From: Amycolatopsis orientalis DSM 40040 = KCTC 9412
Lineage (GTDB): Bacteria; Actinomycetota; Actinomycetes; Mycobacteriales; Pseudonocardiaceae
Assembly (NCBI RefSeq): GCF_000478275.1
Contig: NZ_ASJB01000043.1
Location: forward strand, 124,001-188,000
DNA: 64,000 nt
Direction: 5' to 3'
A program made the position numbers and the translations under genes. Within the stretch, counting starts at the first letter, position 1. Every line of letters starts with the position of its first letter. Under the pieces are notes generated by a model. It made no database searches. It was not told where the DNA came from and saw only the letters and a program-made list of their open reading frames with translations. Of this stretch, positions 35,314 to 43,905 are shown piece after piece.

Positions 35314-35997
35314 TCAGCGGCTGTCGGCGATCGCCTCGGGCGGCGGCGCGATGATCACCACGTCCGAGGCCCAGCTGTCGTACTTGACCGTGGCCTTGCC
35401 GAGCTTGACCTGTACCGGGCGTTGGTCACCGTCGAGCCACATCTCGGCGGGCGCACCGCCGAGGTCGAGGGCGTAATGCGTGGTGGCCGTGCCGTTCACG
35501 TCGGCCTGCTCGGTTTTGACGACCTTGCCGGACTTCGAGATCCGGTCGATCGTGCGCGTCGGATCCATCGTCTCGACGACCTGCGTCATCAGCTCGCCGT
35601 TCGCCGCGGAGATCGCGTCCTTGCCACCGGCGGTGATCTTGACCCATTCCTTGCCGGTCTTCAGTTCCTGGACCTGTGCGTCGGACAGGTGGTAGTAGAG
35701 GACGCCGTCGGCGAAGATCAGGTCCCGTTTCTCGCCCGCGACCTCGGCGACCATGGAGAACTTGCTGTTCGGTCCTTCGTAGAGCCCGGAGCTGGTCACC
35801 ACGACCTTGCGGCCGTCGTCGGCGGTGGTCTCCAGCGCGATCTTGGACGACCGGGCCTTCTGCGTGCCCGCACCTGCCGCCGAGGCCAGCTGCGCCGCGT
35901 CGGCGGCCACCGGTGGCGCCGCCGGTTCCTGGCCGGCGGAACAGCCGCCCAGCAACAGGAGAGCGGTACAGACGGCGGCGAATCCGGTGGCACGCAT
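35314..35997 (-). CDS. LppX/LprG-type lipoprotein (2 of 4)
   Basis: A 227-residue lipoprotein: signal peptide and lipobox LLGGC, then the LppX_LprAFG fold in shortened form (TTADDGRKVVVTSSGLYEG, LIFADGVLYYHLSD, WVKITAGGKDAIS, VVKTEQADVNGTATTHYALDLGG, AEMWLDGDQRPVQVKLG, KYDSWASDVVIIAPPPEAI). It is the shortest of the four paralogues. A strong palindrome separates it from the upstream pair, so it probably has its own promoter in the 36002-36052 region. Lipid binding is inferred from the family. Confidence 0.82.
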   Translation of the reverse strand: MRATGFAAVCTALLLLGGCSAGQEPAAPPVAADAAQLASAAGAGTQKARSSKIALETTADDGRKVVVTSSGLYEGPNSKFSMVAEVAGEKRDLIFADGVLYYHLSDAQVQELKTGKEWVKITAGGKDAISAANGELMTQVVETMDPTRTIDRISKSGKVVKTEQADVNGTATTHYALDLGGAPAEMWLDGDQRPVQVKLGKATVKYDSWASDVVIIAPPPEAIADSR

Positions 35998-36052
35998 AGG
36001 ACTCCCTCGGGTGAATGGTCTGTACCACTACCGTAGCCAGTGAACCGCGGAA

Positions 36053-36101
36053 CGTGAAGGCCCCCTTCCCTCGGCTGAACCGAGGGAAGGGGGCCTTCAC
36101 G
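36053..36101 (-). terminator. Family D-like palindrome, copy 3, between lipoprotein genes
   Basis: Perfect 22-bp arms (36053-36074, 36080-36101), CGTGAAGGCCCCCTTCCC core, 5-nt loop, 14 nt past the stop of the upstream lipoprotein gene. Confidence 0.85.
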
Positions 36102-36115
36102 CGCATGGCCTGGCT

Positions 36116-36994
36116 TCAGCGCCCTGCCTTCTTCGCCATTTCGAGGTAGTCGCCGACTTCGGCGGCGGGCGGCGGGGTGACGTCCACCGGCGTGCCCCAG
36201 TCGCTGTAGAGGTAGGTCGACTTGGCCTCGCCGGTCTCGCGACCGCCCATCGACTTCATGAACGAGGTCATGTCCATGGTGATCTTCAGCGGCAGCTGCT
36301 CGGCGTTGAGCCACAGCTCCGCCGGGATCCGCAGATCCTTGCCTTCGAACCGCTTTTCGAACTTCGCCCGCTGGTCGGCCGGGATGTCATCACCGACGAA
36401 CAGGTCGAACTGCTTCTTGGCGTCGAATTCCACGAAGTAGTGGTTCACCGGGACGCCGGTCAGCTGGGTCTGCTCCGACCTGATGATGCTGCCGGTCTTT
36501 TCGACCAGTTCCAGCAGCTTCGCCGGGTCGCCCATCTCGAACGACTTCAGCATGGCCTTCCCCATGGCCTTCGTTCGGGGGTCCTCGCTGTTCAGGTCGA
36601 TCTTGCCCCAGTTCTTGTCCGTCTTGAGCTCGGCCTTCTCGGCCGGGGGAAGCTTGACGAACAGGGTCTGGTCGACCAGGCGCAGGATGCCGGATTCGCC
36701 GTCGGCGGTCATATTCGCCTCGACCTTCGTGGCGACACCGTCGTAGTACGCCAGCAAAGTGCCCGTGACCTTGGAGTCTCCTTGTACGGCGTCGATGGTC
36801 GCCTTGGAGGACTTGGACTTGCGCGTCCCCTGCTTCGCGGCTTCGACGAGGCCGAGCGCGTCGGTGAACGGGGTGGCCAGCGCGAGCTCGCCACCCTTGT
36901 TCTCCGCCGGGGCGTCCGGGCGGGTGCCGCAGCCCGTGAGCAGGAGGCCCAGGGCCGCGGCCGCCGCGACGAGTTTGACCGCGGTGCCCGTCAC
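36116..36994 (-). CDS. LppX/LprG-type lipoprotein (3 of 4)
   Basis: A 292-residue lipoprotein with lipobox LLLTGC. The fold signs are KSKSSKATIDAVQGDSKVTGTLLAYYDG, ILRLVDQTLFVKLP, WGKIDLNSEDPRTKAMG, IIRSEQTQLTGVPVNHYFVEFD, AELWLNAEQLPLKITMD and YSDWGTPVDVTPPPAAEVGDY. GTG 36994 overlaps the stop of the upstream paralogue by 4 nt (GTGA), so these two are a coupled pair and may work together. The mature protein carries an extra Lys-rich helix absent from copies 1 and 2. Confidence 0.83.
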   Translation of the reverse strand: MTGTAVKLVAAAAALGLLLTGCGTRPDAPAENKGGELALATPFTDALGLVEAAKQGTRKSKSSKATIDAVQGDSKVTGTLLAYYDGVATKVEANMTADGESGILRLVDQTLFVKLPPAEKAELKTDKNWGKIDLNSEDPRTKAMGKAMLKSFEMGDPAKLLELVEKTGSIIRSEQTQLTGVPVNHYFVEFDAKKQFDLFVGDDIPADQRAKFEKRFEGKDLRIPAELWLNAEQLPLKITMDMTSFMKSMGGRETGEAKSTYLYSDWGTPVDVTPPPAAEVGDYLEMAKKAGR

Positions 36995-37884
36995 CGGCCG
37001 CCCTTCTTCATGATCTCCGCCATGTCGCCGACCTGGTCCGCGGGCGGGGCGGCGACGGTGACCGGGCCACCCCAGTCGGTGTACTTGACCGTGGTCTTGG
37101 CGACACCGTCGCCGGGGGCGCCCATCGCCTTCACGAACGCGGTCTGGTCCGAGATGACCTGCACCGGCAGCTGGTCGGCGTTGAGCCACAGTTCGGTGAG
37201 GATGGTGACGTTCTTGCCCTCGAGCTTCGCGTCGAGCTGCTTGACGGCTTCGGCGGGCAGCGGGATGCCGATCTCGCCCATGATCAGGGCGAGTGCCTTC
37301 CGTACGTCGACGTCGATGACGTAGTGGTTGGTCAGCTCGCCGTTCAGCTCGACCTGGTCCGACTTCGTGATCTTGCCCGCCTTCGAGATCTGCTCGAGGG
37401 TGCGGGACGGGTCGCTGTCCTTGACGGCCTTCGACATCATCTTGCCGAGCAGCTGCGAGATCGGATCCTTGCCCTCGGGCGAGATCTTCACGTACGCCTT
37501 GTCGGTCTTCAGCTCGGCCTTGTCCTCCGCGTCGAGCTTGAAGTACAGCGCGTTGTCGATGAACAGCATGTCGAGCTTCTTGCCGTCGCTGTCCATGATC
37601 ATCGCGAGCTTGCTGTTCTCGCCGTCGTACAGGCCCTGCCCGGACGCGGTGCTCTTCTCGGCGCCCGCGACGGTCTCCATCGTCATCTTCGACGACTTGG
37701 CCTTCTTGGTGCTCTCGCGGGTCAGCGCCGCGAGCTGGATCGAGTCGCCGAGCGGCGACGAAAGTGAGCTCTTCGCTTCGGAAGAAGCGGGGGCAGCCGC
37801 GCCGGGCTGCGTCTCGCCGCCGCAAGCGGACAGCGCCAGTGCGGCGGCCGTCGTGATGGCGGCGAGGATGGTTACGCGCTTCAA
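36991..37884 (-). CDS. LppX/LprG-type lipoprotein (4 of 4)
   Basis: A 297-residue lipoprotein; signal peptide VTILAAITTAAALALSAC with lipobox LSAC. Mature part: KAKSSKMTMETVAGAEKSTASGQGLYDG, LDMLFIDNALYFKLD, YVKISPEGKDPISQLLG, ITKSDQVELNGELTNHYVIDVD, TELWLNADQLPVQVISD and YTDWGGPVTVAAPPADQVGD. It starts with TTG 37884, seven nt after AGGGG. First gene of the pair with copy 3, about 60 nt downstream of the rsgA stop, same strand. The family binds acylated glycerides in mycobacteria; ligand here unknown. Confidence 0.83.
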   Translation of the reverse strand: MKRVTILAAITTAAALALSACGGETQPGAAAPASSEAKSSLSSPLGDSIQLAALTRESTKKAKSSKMTMETVAGAEKSTASGQGLYDGENSKLAMIMDSDGKKLDMLFIDNALYFKLDAEDKAELKTDKAYVKISPEGKDPISQLLGKMMSKAVKDSDPSRTLEQISKAGKITKSDQVELNGELTNHYVIDVDVRKALALIMGEIGIPLPAEAVKQLDAKLEGKNVTILTELWLNADQLPVQVISDQTAFVKAMGAPGDGVAKTTVKYTDWGGPVTVAAPPADQVGDMAEIMKKGGR

Positions 37885-37944
37885 AAGGACCCCTCAGAAA
37901 AGTTGATCTAATCCGAACGGGTTATCGCGGCTCGCCGAAATTAG

Positions 37945-38955
37945 TTACCGATCGTCTTCGTGACCTGCTCGGGAGCCCAAAAGGCGGCGCAGAGAGACCA
38001 GTCGCTCCGGGCTAGCGTGACCCTCGGTGACCACGTCGTCGAGGGCGCAGTCCGGATCCGACGGCGGCCCGAGGTGACCGCAGCCGGAGGGGCATTCCTC
38101 GGCCGCCTCAGCGAATTCCTCGAACGCGAGCACGATGTCGTCGGCGGTCACGTGCGCGAGCCCGAACGAGCGGACGCCGGGGGTGTCGACCACCCAGCCG
38201 CCGCCGGGCAGGGCGAGCGCGACCGCGGCGACGGACGTGTGCCTGCCCTTGCCGACCGCGCTGACCACGCCGGTCGCCAGTCCGGCGTCCGGCACCAGCC
38301 GGTTGACCAAAGTGGACTTCCCGACCCCGGAATGCCCGACCAGCGCGGTGACCCGGCCCTTGAGCCGCTCGGTCAGCTCGTCCGGATGCTCGTCGTGCCG
38401 GGTGACCACGGCCGGGATGTCGAGGCCCGCGTACCCGGCGAGGAGTTCGTCCGGGCTGGCGAGGTCGGCCTTCGTCAGGCACAGGACCGGTTCGAGCCCG
38501 CCCGCGTAGCAGGCGACGAGGCAGCGGTCGATGAACCCGGTGCGCGGCGGGGGGTCGGCCAGCGCGGTCACGATCAGCAACTGCGCGGCGTTGGCGACGA
38601 CCACCCGTTCGAAGGGGTCGGTGTCGTCCGCCGTCCGGCGGAGCACGCTGGAGCGTTCGTCCACCCGGATGATGCGGGCGAGGGTGTCCGGTTTGCCGCT
38701 CACGTCGCCGACGATGCCGACGGTGTCGCCGACGACGACCGAGACCCGGCCCATCTCGCGCGCCCGCATCGCGGTGACGACCCGGTCCGGATCCGCGTCG
38801 ATGGCGCAGGTCCAGCGCCCCCGGTCCTTCCCGATGACCATCGCGGTGGAGGCGTCGGCGTGCTCGGGGCGGCGTTTGCTGCGCGGTCTGGTGCCCTTGC
38901 CGGGACGGATCCGCACATCGGATTCGTCCAGTCTGCGCCAGTCCTTGCCCGACAA
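37945..38955 (-). CDS. rsgA: Ribosome small subunit-dependent GTPase A
   Basis: A 336-residue GTPase that checks late 30S subunit assembly. It has an N-terminal OB fold, then a circularly permuted G domain: G4 LTKADLA precedes G1 GHSGVGKST, then G3 DTPG. A C-terminal zinc motif CPSGCGHLGPPSDPDC follows. TTG 38955 is preferred because AGGAGG lies 4 nt before it and the length then matches M. tuberculosis Rv3228; ATG 38997 is an alternative. It is divergent from the YedK/HMCES gene, as near Rv3226c-Rv3228. Confidence 0.93.
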   Translation of the reverse strand: MSGKDWRRLDESDVRIRPGKGTRPRSKRRPEHADASTAMVIGKDRGRWTCAIDADPDRVVTAMRAREMGRVSVVVGDTVGIVGDVSGKPDTLARIIRVDERSSVLRRTADDTDPFERVVVANAAQLLIVTALADPPPRTGFIDRCLVACYAGGLEPVLCLTKADLASPDELLAGYAGLDIPAVVTRHDEHPDELTERLKGRVTALVGHSGVGKSTLVNRLVPDAGLATGVVSAVGKGRHTSVAAVALALPGGGWVVDTPGVRSFGLAHVTADDIVLAFEEFAEAAEECPSGCGHLGPPSDPDCALDDVVTEGHASPERLVSLRRLLGSRAGHEDDR

Positions 38956-39056
38956 ACCGCCTCCTGCTCTTCGAACACCGCGGAAGAATGATCCCATGCC
39001 GCTCGCCAACCTCTGGCGAGCGTGTAACGATGGCTCTTCGACGAGGAGGTTTTCGC

Positions 39057-39815
39057 ATGTGCGGGCGCTATGCCGCCACGAAGGACCCCGCCGCGCTGAT
39101 CGACGAGTTCGCCGCGGTGGACCTGACCGAAGGCCGGATCCGGACCGATCACAACGTGGCGCCGACCAAGGACGTCGTCACCGTGGTGCAGCGGCATCCG
39201 CGGGACGCCGACGGCGCGGTGCTCGAGGACGAACCGGCCGTCCGGTCGCTGAGGATGATGCGGTGGGGCCTGGTCCCGTTCTGGGCGAAGGACCCGGGCA
39301 TCGGCTCGAAGATGATCAACACGCGCGCCGAGACCGCGAAGGAGAAGCCGTCCTTCAAGAAGGCGGTGTCCGCCCGGCGCTGCCTCGTCCCGGCCGACGG
39401 CTGGTACGAGTGGCGCCGTGACGGCAAGGAGAAGCAGCCCTTCTTCATGACAGGCCCCGACGACGCTTCGCTCGCCTTCGCCGGCATCTGGGAAAGCTGG
39501 CGGCCGAAGGACGACAAGGACGCCGACCCGCTGATCACCTTTTCGGTGATCACCACGGACTCGGTCGGCAGGCTCGCCGACATCCACCACCGCATGCCGC
39601 TGCTGATGCCGCGCGAGAAGTGGGACACCTGGCTCGACCCCGACCTGCCGGACGTCACAGACCTGCTCGTCCCGCCCCCGGCGGAACTGGTCGACACGAT
39701 CGAGCTGCGGCCGGTGTCCAGCCTGGTCAACAACGTCCGCAACAACGGCCCGGAGCTGCTGGACCGCGTCGAACCCGCCGCCGACAGCGCGCTCTTCGAG
39801 CTGCCGAACCCATGA
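39057..39815 (+). CDS. yedK: SOS response-associated peptidase (YedK/HMCES), abasic-site shield
   Basis: A 252-residue SRAP protein. Cys2 directly after the start Met (MCGRY) forms a thiazolidine bond with abasic sites in single-stranded DNA. Other active-site residues are Asn in NTRAETA, Glu in GWYEW and His in HHRMP. It protects replication forks from strand breaks at abasic sites. GAGGAGG 7 nt before the ATG fixes the start. No LexA box was recognised in the short region before it. The stop overlaps the start of the next gene (ATGA). Confidence 0.95.
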   Translation: MCGRYAATKDPAALIDEFAAVDLTEGRIRTDHNVAPTKDVVTVVQRHPRDADGAVLEDEPAVRSLRMMRWGLVPFWAKDPGIGSKMINTRAETAKEKPSFKKAVSARRCLVPADGWYEWRRDGKEKQPFFMTGPDDASLAFAGIWESWRPKDDKDADPLITFSVITTDSVGRLADIHHRMPLLMPREKWDTWLDPDLPDVTDLLVPPPAELVDTIELRPVSSLVNNVRNNGPELLDRVEPAADSALFELPNP

Positions 39816-40420
39816 CGAAACTGGAGATCGACACCGCTTACGGCCCCGCGCGGGCCGAGCTGCACTGCGCCGAGGAGGGCATCGCCGTGCTGATGCTCGG
39901 TCACGGCGCGGGCGGCGGCATCGGCGCGAAGGATCTGGTCGCGGTCACGCGGGCGGCGCAGGCGGCCGGGGTGCACGTCGCGCTCGTCGAGCAGCCGTAC
40001 CGGGTCGCGGGCCGTCGCGCACCCGCTCCGGCCACGCAGCTCGACACCGCCTGGCTCACCGTGGCCGACGAGATCTCCGCGCGGTTCGACGATCTCCCGA
40101 TCGTGTTCGGCGGCCGGTCCTCCGGCGCTCGCGTCGCCTGCCGGACGGCCGCGGCGGGACAGGCGGTGGCGGTGCTCTGCCTGGCCTTCCCCGAGCATCC
40201 CCCGGGGAAGCCGGAGAAGACCCGACAGGCCGAGTTGGACGCCGTCGAGGTGCCGACGCTGGTCGTCCAGGGCGAGCGTGACCCCTTCGGCCTGCCCAAG
40301 GGCGGTCCGCATCACGAGATCGTGGTGCTCAAGGGCGACCACAACCTCAGCGCCGACCTCGAAGGCGTGTCTCGCGCGGCCGCCGAATGGCTCGAGCGAG
40401 TGCTGCGCCCCCTCACCTGA
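39812..40420 (+). CDS. Alpha/beta-hydrolase of the TEX30/KANL3-like family
   Basis: A 202-residue alpha/beta-hydrolase fold protein. It has oxyanion stretch LGHGAGGG, nucleophile elbow GGRSSGARVA (Ser), acid in VVQGERDPFG and His in KGDHNL, so a full triad is visible. Substrate unknown; family members are often annotated as dienelactone-hydrolase-like. ATG 39812 overlaps the yedK stop, so it is translationally coupled to the DNA-repair gene. A family B palindrome begins at the base after its stop codon. Confidence 0.8.
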   Translation: MTKLEIDTAYGPARAELHCAEEGIAVLMLGHGAGGGIGAKDLVAVTRAAQAAGVHVALVEQPYRVAGRRAPAPATQLDTAWLTVADEISARFDDLPIVFGGRSSGARVACRTAAAGQAVAVLCLAFPEHPPGKPEKTRQAELDAVEVPTLVVQGERDPFGLPKGGPHHEIVVLKGDHNLSADLEGVSRAAAEWLERVLRPLT

Positions 40421-40485
40421 CGCATTTCGTCCTCTGGATGCGGTACTTGCGTATGGCAACTACCGCATCCAGAGGACGAAATGCG
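40421..40485. repeat. Family B palindrome, copy 3
   Basis: 30-bp arms (40421-40450, 40456-40485) with one mismatch, 5-nt centre; starts directly after the hydrolase stop, between convergent genes. Confidence 0.9.
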
Positions 40486-40507
40486 AGGGGTCCGGCGGGG
40501 AGGGGAG

Positions 40508-40984
40508 TCAGGCGGCGATGGGGGCCAGGACGGCACCGGTGAGCCGCACCAGGTCGGCGGGTGCGAGTTCGACCTCCAGGCCGCGGCGCCCGGCCGAGCA
40601 GTGCACCGTCTCGAACTTCTCCGCCGAGGCGTCGATCACCACCGGGAGCCGGCTCCGGTGTCCGAGCGGGGAGATCCCGCCGAGCACGTACCCCGTCGCG
40701 CGCTGCGCGGCCGCGGGGTCGGCCATCTTCGCCTTCTTCCCGCCCGCGGCCGCCGCCAGCGCCTTCAGATCCAGCTGACCGGTGACCGGGACCACACCGA
40801 CGGTCAGTTTCCCGTCGACCTCGGCGACCAGTGTCTTGAACACGCGCGCGGGCTCCAGCCCCAGCGCCTCGACCGCTTCGAGGCCGTACGACTCGGCGCG
40901 CGGATCGTGCTCGTAAGCGTGCAGCACATGCGGCACCTTCTGCTTCGCCAGCAGCGCCGTCGCCGGGGTTCCCTTGCCTGCCAT
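40508..40984 (-). CDS. ybaK: Cys-tRNA(Pro)/Ala-tRNA deacylase, YbaK/EbsC family
   Basis: A 158-residue YbaK-type trans-editing enzyme that hydrolyses mischarged aminoacyl-tRNA. It covers the whole fold, with the conserved Lys in [28 protein letters not shown], and [17 protein letters not shown], the G-x-S-P-x-G loop of the family. Start ATG 40984. It lies divergent from sigR, whose promoter overlaps this region. In M. tuberculosis the corresponding place (Rv3224A/B) holds YbaK-type fragments next to sigH; here the gene is intact. Confidence 0.9.
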   Translation of the reverse strand: MAGKGTPATALLAKQKVPHVLHAYEHDPRAESYGLEAVEALGLEPARVFKTLVAEVDGKLTVGVVPVTGQLDLKALAAAAGGKKAKMADPAAAQRATGYVLGGISPLGHRSRLPVVIDASAEKFETVHCSAGRRGLEVELAPADLVRLTGAVLAPIAA

Positions 40985-41007
40985 GGGCGGAGTCTACGAG
41001 CGTGCCC

Positions 41008-41034
41008 GGGAATGCCCGGCCGGGCCGCACTGTT
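41008..41034 (+). promoter_or_regulatory. SigR-dependent promoter of sigR-rsrA
   Basis: GGGAAT (41008-41013), exactly 18 nt, GTT (41032-41034): the SigR/SigH consensus. Transcription from it would begin just before the upstream in-frame GTG 41044, so it predicts the long SigR form and positive feedback. Confidence 0.8.
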
Positions 41035-41175
41035 GAAAGGCACGTGTCCACCACACTCGAAGCTCCCCGAATCCTGATCCCGCGCACGCCGGGCGGCCAG
41101 GTGATCCGCCCGCGCGTAAACTCGACGACGTCTCATGCGCACAAGCGCATCGACGCCGATCGGGAAGGGAACGGT

Positions 41176-41814
41176 TTGCCGAGCACGCAGAATCCCGCGC
41201 CGGAAACGGGCACGGACGCCGAAGAGGTGGCCGCGCGGGCCGAGCGCTTCGAGCGGGACGCGATGCCCCTGCTCGATCAGTTGTACTCGGCCGCCATGCG
41301 GATGACCCGGAATCCCGCCGACGCCGAGGATCTCGTCCAGGAGACGTATCTGAAGGCGTACGCGGCCTTCGCCTCCTTCAAGGCGGGTACGAACCTCAAA
41401 GCGTGGATGTACCGCATCCTCACGAACACCTACATCAACGGCTATCGCAAGCGTCAGCGCCAGCCGGTGCAGCAGCCCACCGAGGAGATCACCGACTGGC
41501 AGATCGCCAAGGCGGAGAGCCACACCTCCAGCGGGCTGCGCTCGGCCGAGGTCGAGGCGATGGACAACCTGCCTGACGCCGACGTCAAGGAAGCGCTGCA
41601 GAAGCTGCCCGAGGAGTTCCGCCTCGCGGTCTACCTCGCCGATGTCGAAGGTTTCGCGTACAAGGAGATCGCCGAGATCATGGACACGCCCATCGGCACC
41701 GTGATGTCCCGGCTGCACCGCGGCCGCGCCCAGCTCCGTGACCTGCTCGCCGATGTCGCCCGCGAGCGGGGCTTCATCCGCGCCGGCAAACAGCAGGAGG
41801 TGGCGGGGCGATGA
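41176..41814 (+). CDS. sigR: ECF sigma factor SigR/SigH (redox and heat stress)
   Basis: 212 residues from TTG 41176 (GGGAAGGGA 5 nt upstream). Region 2 is [53 protein letters not shown]. Region 4 is [39 protein letters not shown]. It directs transcription of thioredoxin and mycothiol genes when thiols are oxidised. An in-frame GTG at 41044 with AAAGG before it would add 44 residues, mirroring the unstable long isoform (SigR prime) of Streptomyces coelicolor, which is made from the SigR-dependent promoter. The stop overlaps rsrA (ATGA). Confidence 0.95.
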   Translation: MPSTQNPAPETGTDAEEVAARAERFERDAMPLLDQLYSAAMRMTRNPADAEDLVQETYLKAYAAFASFKAGTNLKAWMYRILTNTYINGYRKRQRQPVQQPTEEITDWQIAKAESHTSSGLRSAEVEAMDNLPDADVKEALQKLPEEFRLAVYLADVEGFAYKEIAEIMDTPIGTVMSRLHRGRAQLRDLLADVARERGFIRAGKQQEVAGR

Positions 41815-42134
41815 CCGACGACTACTGCAGCGGCGCGGACGACAAGGTCAAATGCGAGGAAGCCCTCGCCGACATCTACCTGCTGCTCGACAAGGAGTGC
41901 AGTGCCGAGCGCGACGCGGCCCTGCGCAAGCACATCGAGGACTGCCCGCCGTGCCTCGAGGAATACGGCATCGACGAGCACATCAAGCAGCTGCTCGCCA
42001 GGAAGTGCGGCGGTGACCACGCGCCGGACGACCTGAAGTCCCGGCTGCGGGCCTCGATCCGCCAGACCGTGCAGAGCAAGGGCGCGATCACCATCGAGCG
42101 CACCGAGCTCAAGATCGAGCAGACCTTCGAATAA
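41811..42134 (+). CDS. rsrA: Zinc-binding redox-sensing anti-sigma factor RsrA
   Basis: A 107-residue ZAS-family anti-sigma factor that binds SigR under reducing conditions. The zinc ligands are Cys15, His41, Cys45 and Cys48 (HIEDCPPC), with the same spacing as in S. coelicolor RsrA. Oxidation forms a disulfide, releases zinc and frees SigR. Translation starts at the ATG overlapping the sigR stop, which fixes a near 1:1 ratio. A hairpin 13 nt after its stop ends the operon. Confidence 0.95.
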   Translation: MTDDYCSGADDKVKCEEALADIYLLLDKECSAERDAALRKHIEDCPPCLEEYGIDEHIKQLLARKCGGDHAPDDLKSRLRASIRQTVQSKGAITIERTELKIEQTFE

Positions 42135-42147
42135 GCGCCTCGGACAC

Positions 42148-42186
42148 GCGAAGGCCCCCGTACCGGATCGGTGCGGGGGCCTTCGC
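42148..42186. terminator. Terminator between rsrA and bL37 gene (family D-like)
   Basis: 17-bp arms (42148-42164, 42170-42186), GCGAAGGCCCCCG core, one G-U pair. Serves both convergent genes. Confidence 0.85.
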
Positions 42187-42200
42187 CGTCTGATCGATGA

Positions 42201-42275
42201 TCAGGCGTTGGGCTTCTTGCCGTGGTTCGCGCCGTTCTTCTTACGGTCGCGACGCTTGCGGGCGCGCTTCGACAT
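42201..42275 (-). CDS. 50S ribosomal protein bL37 (24 residues)
   Basis: A 24-residue, strongly basic peptide: 11 Lys/Arg and one His, beginning MSKRARKRRDRKKNG and ending NHGKKPNA. It closely resembles the small actinobacterial ribosomal protein bL37 seen in mycobacterial ribosome structures. AAGGAG lies 6 nt before ATG 42275, and a terminator follows the stop. It is easily missed because of its size. It is divergent from pdtaS with 106 nt between. Confidence 0.85.
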   Translation of the reverse strand: MSKRARKRRDRKKNGANHGKKPNA

Positions 42276-42381
42276 GTTCCACTCCTTGTCCAAGTGGCCC
42301 TCGCGGGGTGATACGACACCGCTGGGCCAGGGTCAACCTCTTCAGTGTGTCATGCGGCCCTCACCCTGCTTGGATGGGGAC

Positions 42382-43905
42382 GTGTCCACCCTTTCCGATC
42401 TGCTCGCCGAGAACACCGGTCTGTCCGGCGAAGCCGCGGATCATCTCCAGACCGTGGTCGCCGAATGGCAGCTGCTGGCCGACCTTTCCTTCGCCGACTT
42501 CCTGCTCTGGGTCGCCGTCTCCGAAGAGCTCCAGCCCGACGGCGGCGACTACGTCTGTGTCGCGCACGCACGCCCTACGACGGCGCCCACGGCCCATCCG
42601 GAGGACGTCGTCGGCTCCCGGTTCACCGTGGACGAGCATCCGCAGCTGGCCAAGGCGAGCCGCGAGGTGCGGATCTGCCGTGAAGAAGACCCGCACTGGT
42701 ACCGCGACCTGCCGATGCGCCGCGAGGCCATCCCGGTGGTGTTCGGCGGCACGGTGATCGCCGTCCTCAGCCGCGAGACCAACCTGGCGGCCTCCCGGGT
42801 GCCGAGCCCGCTCGAGATCGCCTACCTCGGCAGTGCGGGCGACCTGTGCCAGATGATCGTCGACGGCACCTTCCCCAGCCCGGGGAACCAGACGGACACG
42901 CACACCAGCCCGCGGGTCGGCGACGGCCTGATCCGCCTCGACCCGACCGGCACCGTGGTCTTCGCCAGCCCGAACGGGTTGTCGGCCTATCACCGGATGG
43001 GGCACGAATCCGACCTCGTCGGGCAGCGGCTGGCGCCGTTGACCAGGTCCCTCATCCGCGACCCGTTCGACGCGACCGAGGTCTCGCACCGGATCATCGA
43101 GGCGCTCGACGGCAAGCCCAGCAGCCGTACGGAGGCGGATTCACGCCGCGGCGCCGTCGTGCTGTTCCGTGCGCTGCCGCTGCGCCCGGCCGGGCAGGCC
43201 GCCGGCGCGCTGGTGCTGGTGCGCGACGTCACCGAGGTGAAGCGCCGCGACCGCGCCCTCCTGTCGAAGGACGCGACCATCCGCGAGATCCACCACCGGG
43301 TGAAGAACAACCTGCAGACCGTGGCCGCGCTGCTGCGGCTCCAGTCGCGCCGGACCTCCAGCGAGGAGGCACGGCTGGCGCTCGGCGAGTCCGTGCGCCG
43401 GGTCTCGTCGATCGCGATGGTGCACGAGGCGCTGTCCATCTCCGTGGACGAGCGGGTCGATCTCGACAAGCTGCTCGACAACGTCCTGCCGATGGTCGGC
43501 GAGGTCGCGACGGCCGAATCCCAGGTCGGGCTTTCGCGCACCGGTTCGTTCGGCGTTGTCGTCGCCGAGATCGCGACGCCCTTGGTGATGGTGCTGGCCG
43601 AGCTGGTCCAGAACGCCATCGAGCACGCGTTCCCCGGCGGACGGCCCGGCAAGGTCGAACTCGTGGTGGAACGGTCGGCCCGCTGGCTCGACGTCGTCAT
43701 CCGGGACAACGGGCGCGGACTGCCTTCGGGATTTTCCCTCGAACGCAGCGACGGCCTCGGGCTGCAGATCGTGCGGACGCTGGTGGAGTCGGAACTGCGC
43801 GGTTCGCTGTCCCTGCGCGGACTACGCGGGGAATCCGAGGAATCGGGCGGCCGCCGGGCGGGCACCGAGGCCGCCTTGCGGATCCCGCTTTCGCGCAGGC
43901 TCTGA
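42382..43905 (+). CDS. pdtaS: Sensor histidine kinase PdtaS (cytoplasmic, HisKA_2 type)
   Basis: A 507-residue soluble kinase. It has a GAF domain (about 1-150), a PAS domain (about 175-290), then HisKA_2 with phospho-acceptor His in EIHHRVKNNLQTVAALLRLQSRR and an HATPase_c domain (LAELVQNAIEHAF, VIRDNGRGLPSGF, SDGLGLQIVRTL). In M. tuberculosis PdtaS (Rv3220c) phosphorylates the RNA-binding antiterminator PdtaR and responds to copper and nitric oxide. No ANTAR regulator is in this window, so the pair is split as in mycobacteria. GTG 42382 gives the family N-terminus. Confidence 0.9.
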   Translation: MSTLSDLLAENTGLSGEAADHLQTVVAEWQLLADLSFADFLLWVAVSEELQPDGGDYVCVAHARPTTAPTAHPEDVVGSRFTVDEHPQLAKASREVRICREEDPHWYRDLPMRREAIPVVFGGTVIAVLSRETNLAASRVPSPLEIAYLGSAGDLCQMIVDGTFPSPGNQTDTHTSPRVGDGLIRLDPTGTVVFASPNGLSAYHRMGHESDLVGQRLAPLTRSLIRDPFDATEVSHRIIEALDGKPSSRTEADSRRGAVVLFRALPLRPAGQAAGALVLVRDVTEVKRRDRALLSKDATIREIHHRVKNNLQTVAALLRLQSRRTSSEEARLALGESVRRVSSIAMVHEALSISVDERVDLDKLLDNVLPMVGEVATAESQVGLSRTGSFGVVVAEIATPLVMVLAELVQNAIEHAFPGGRPGKVELVVERSARWLDVVIRDNGRGLPSGFSLERSDGLGLQIVRTLVESELRGSLSLRGLRGESEESGGRRAGTEAALRIPLSRRL

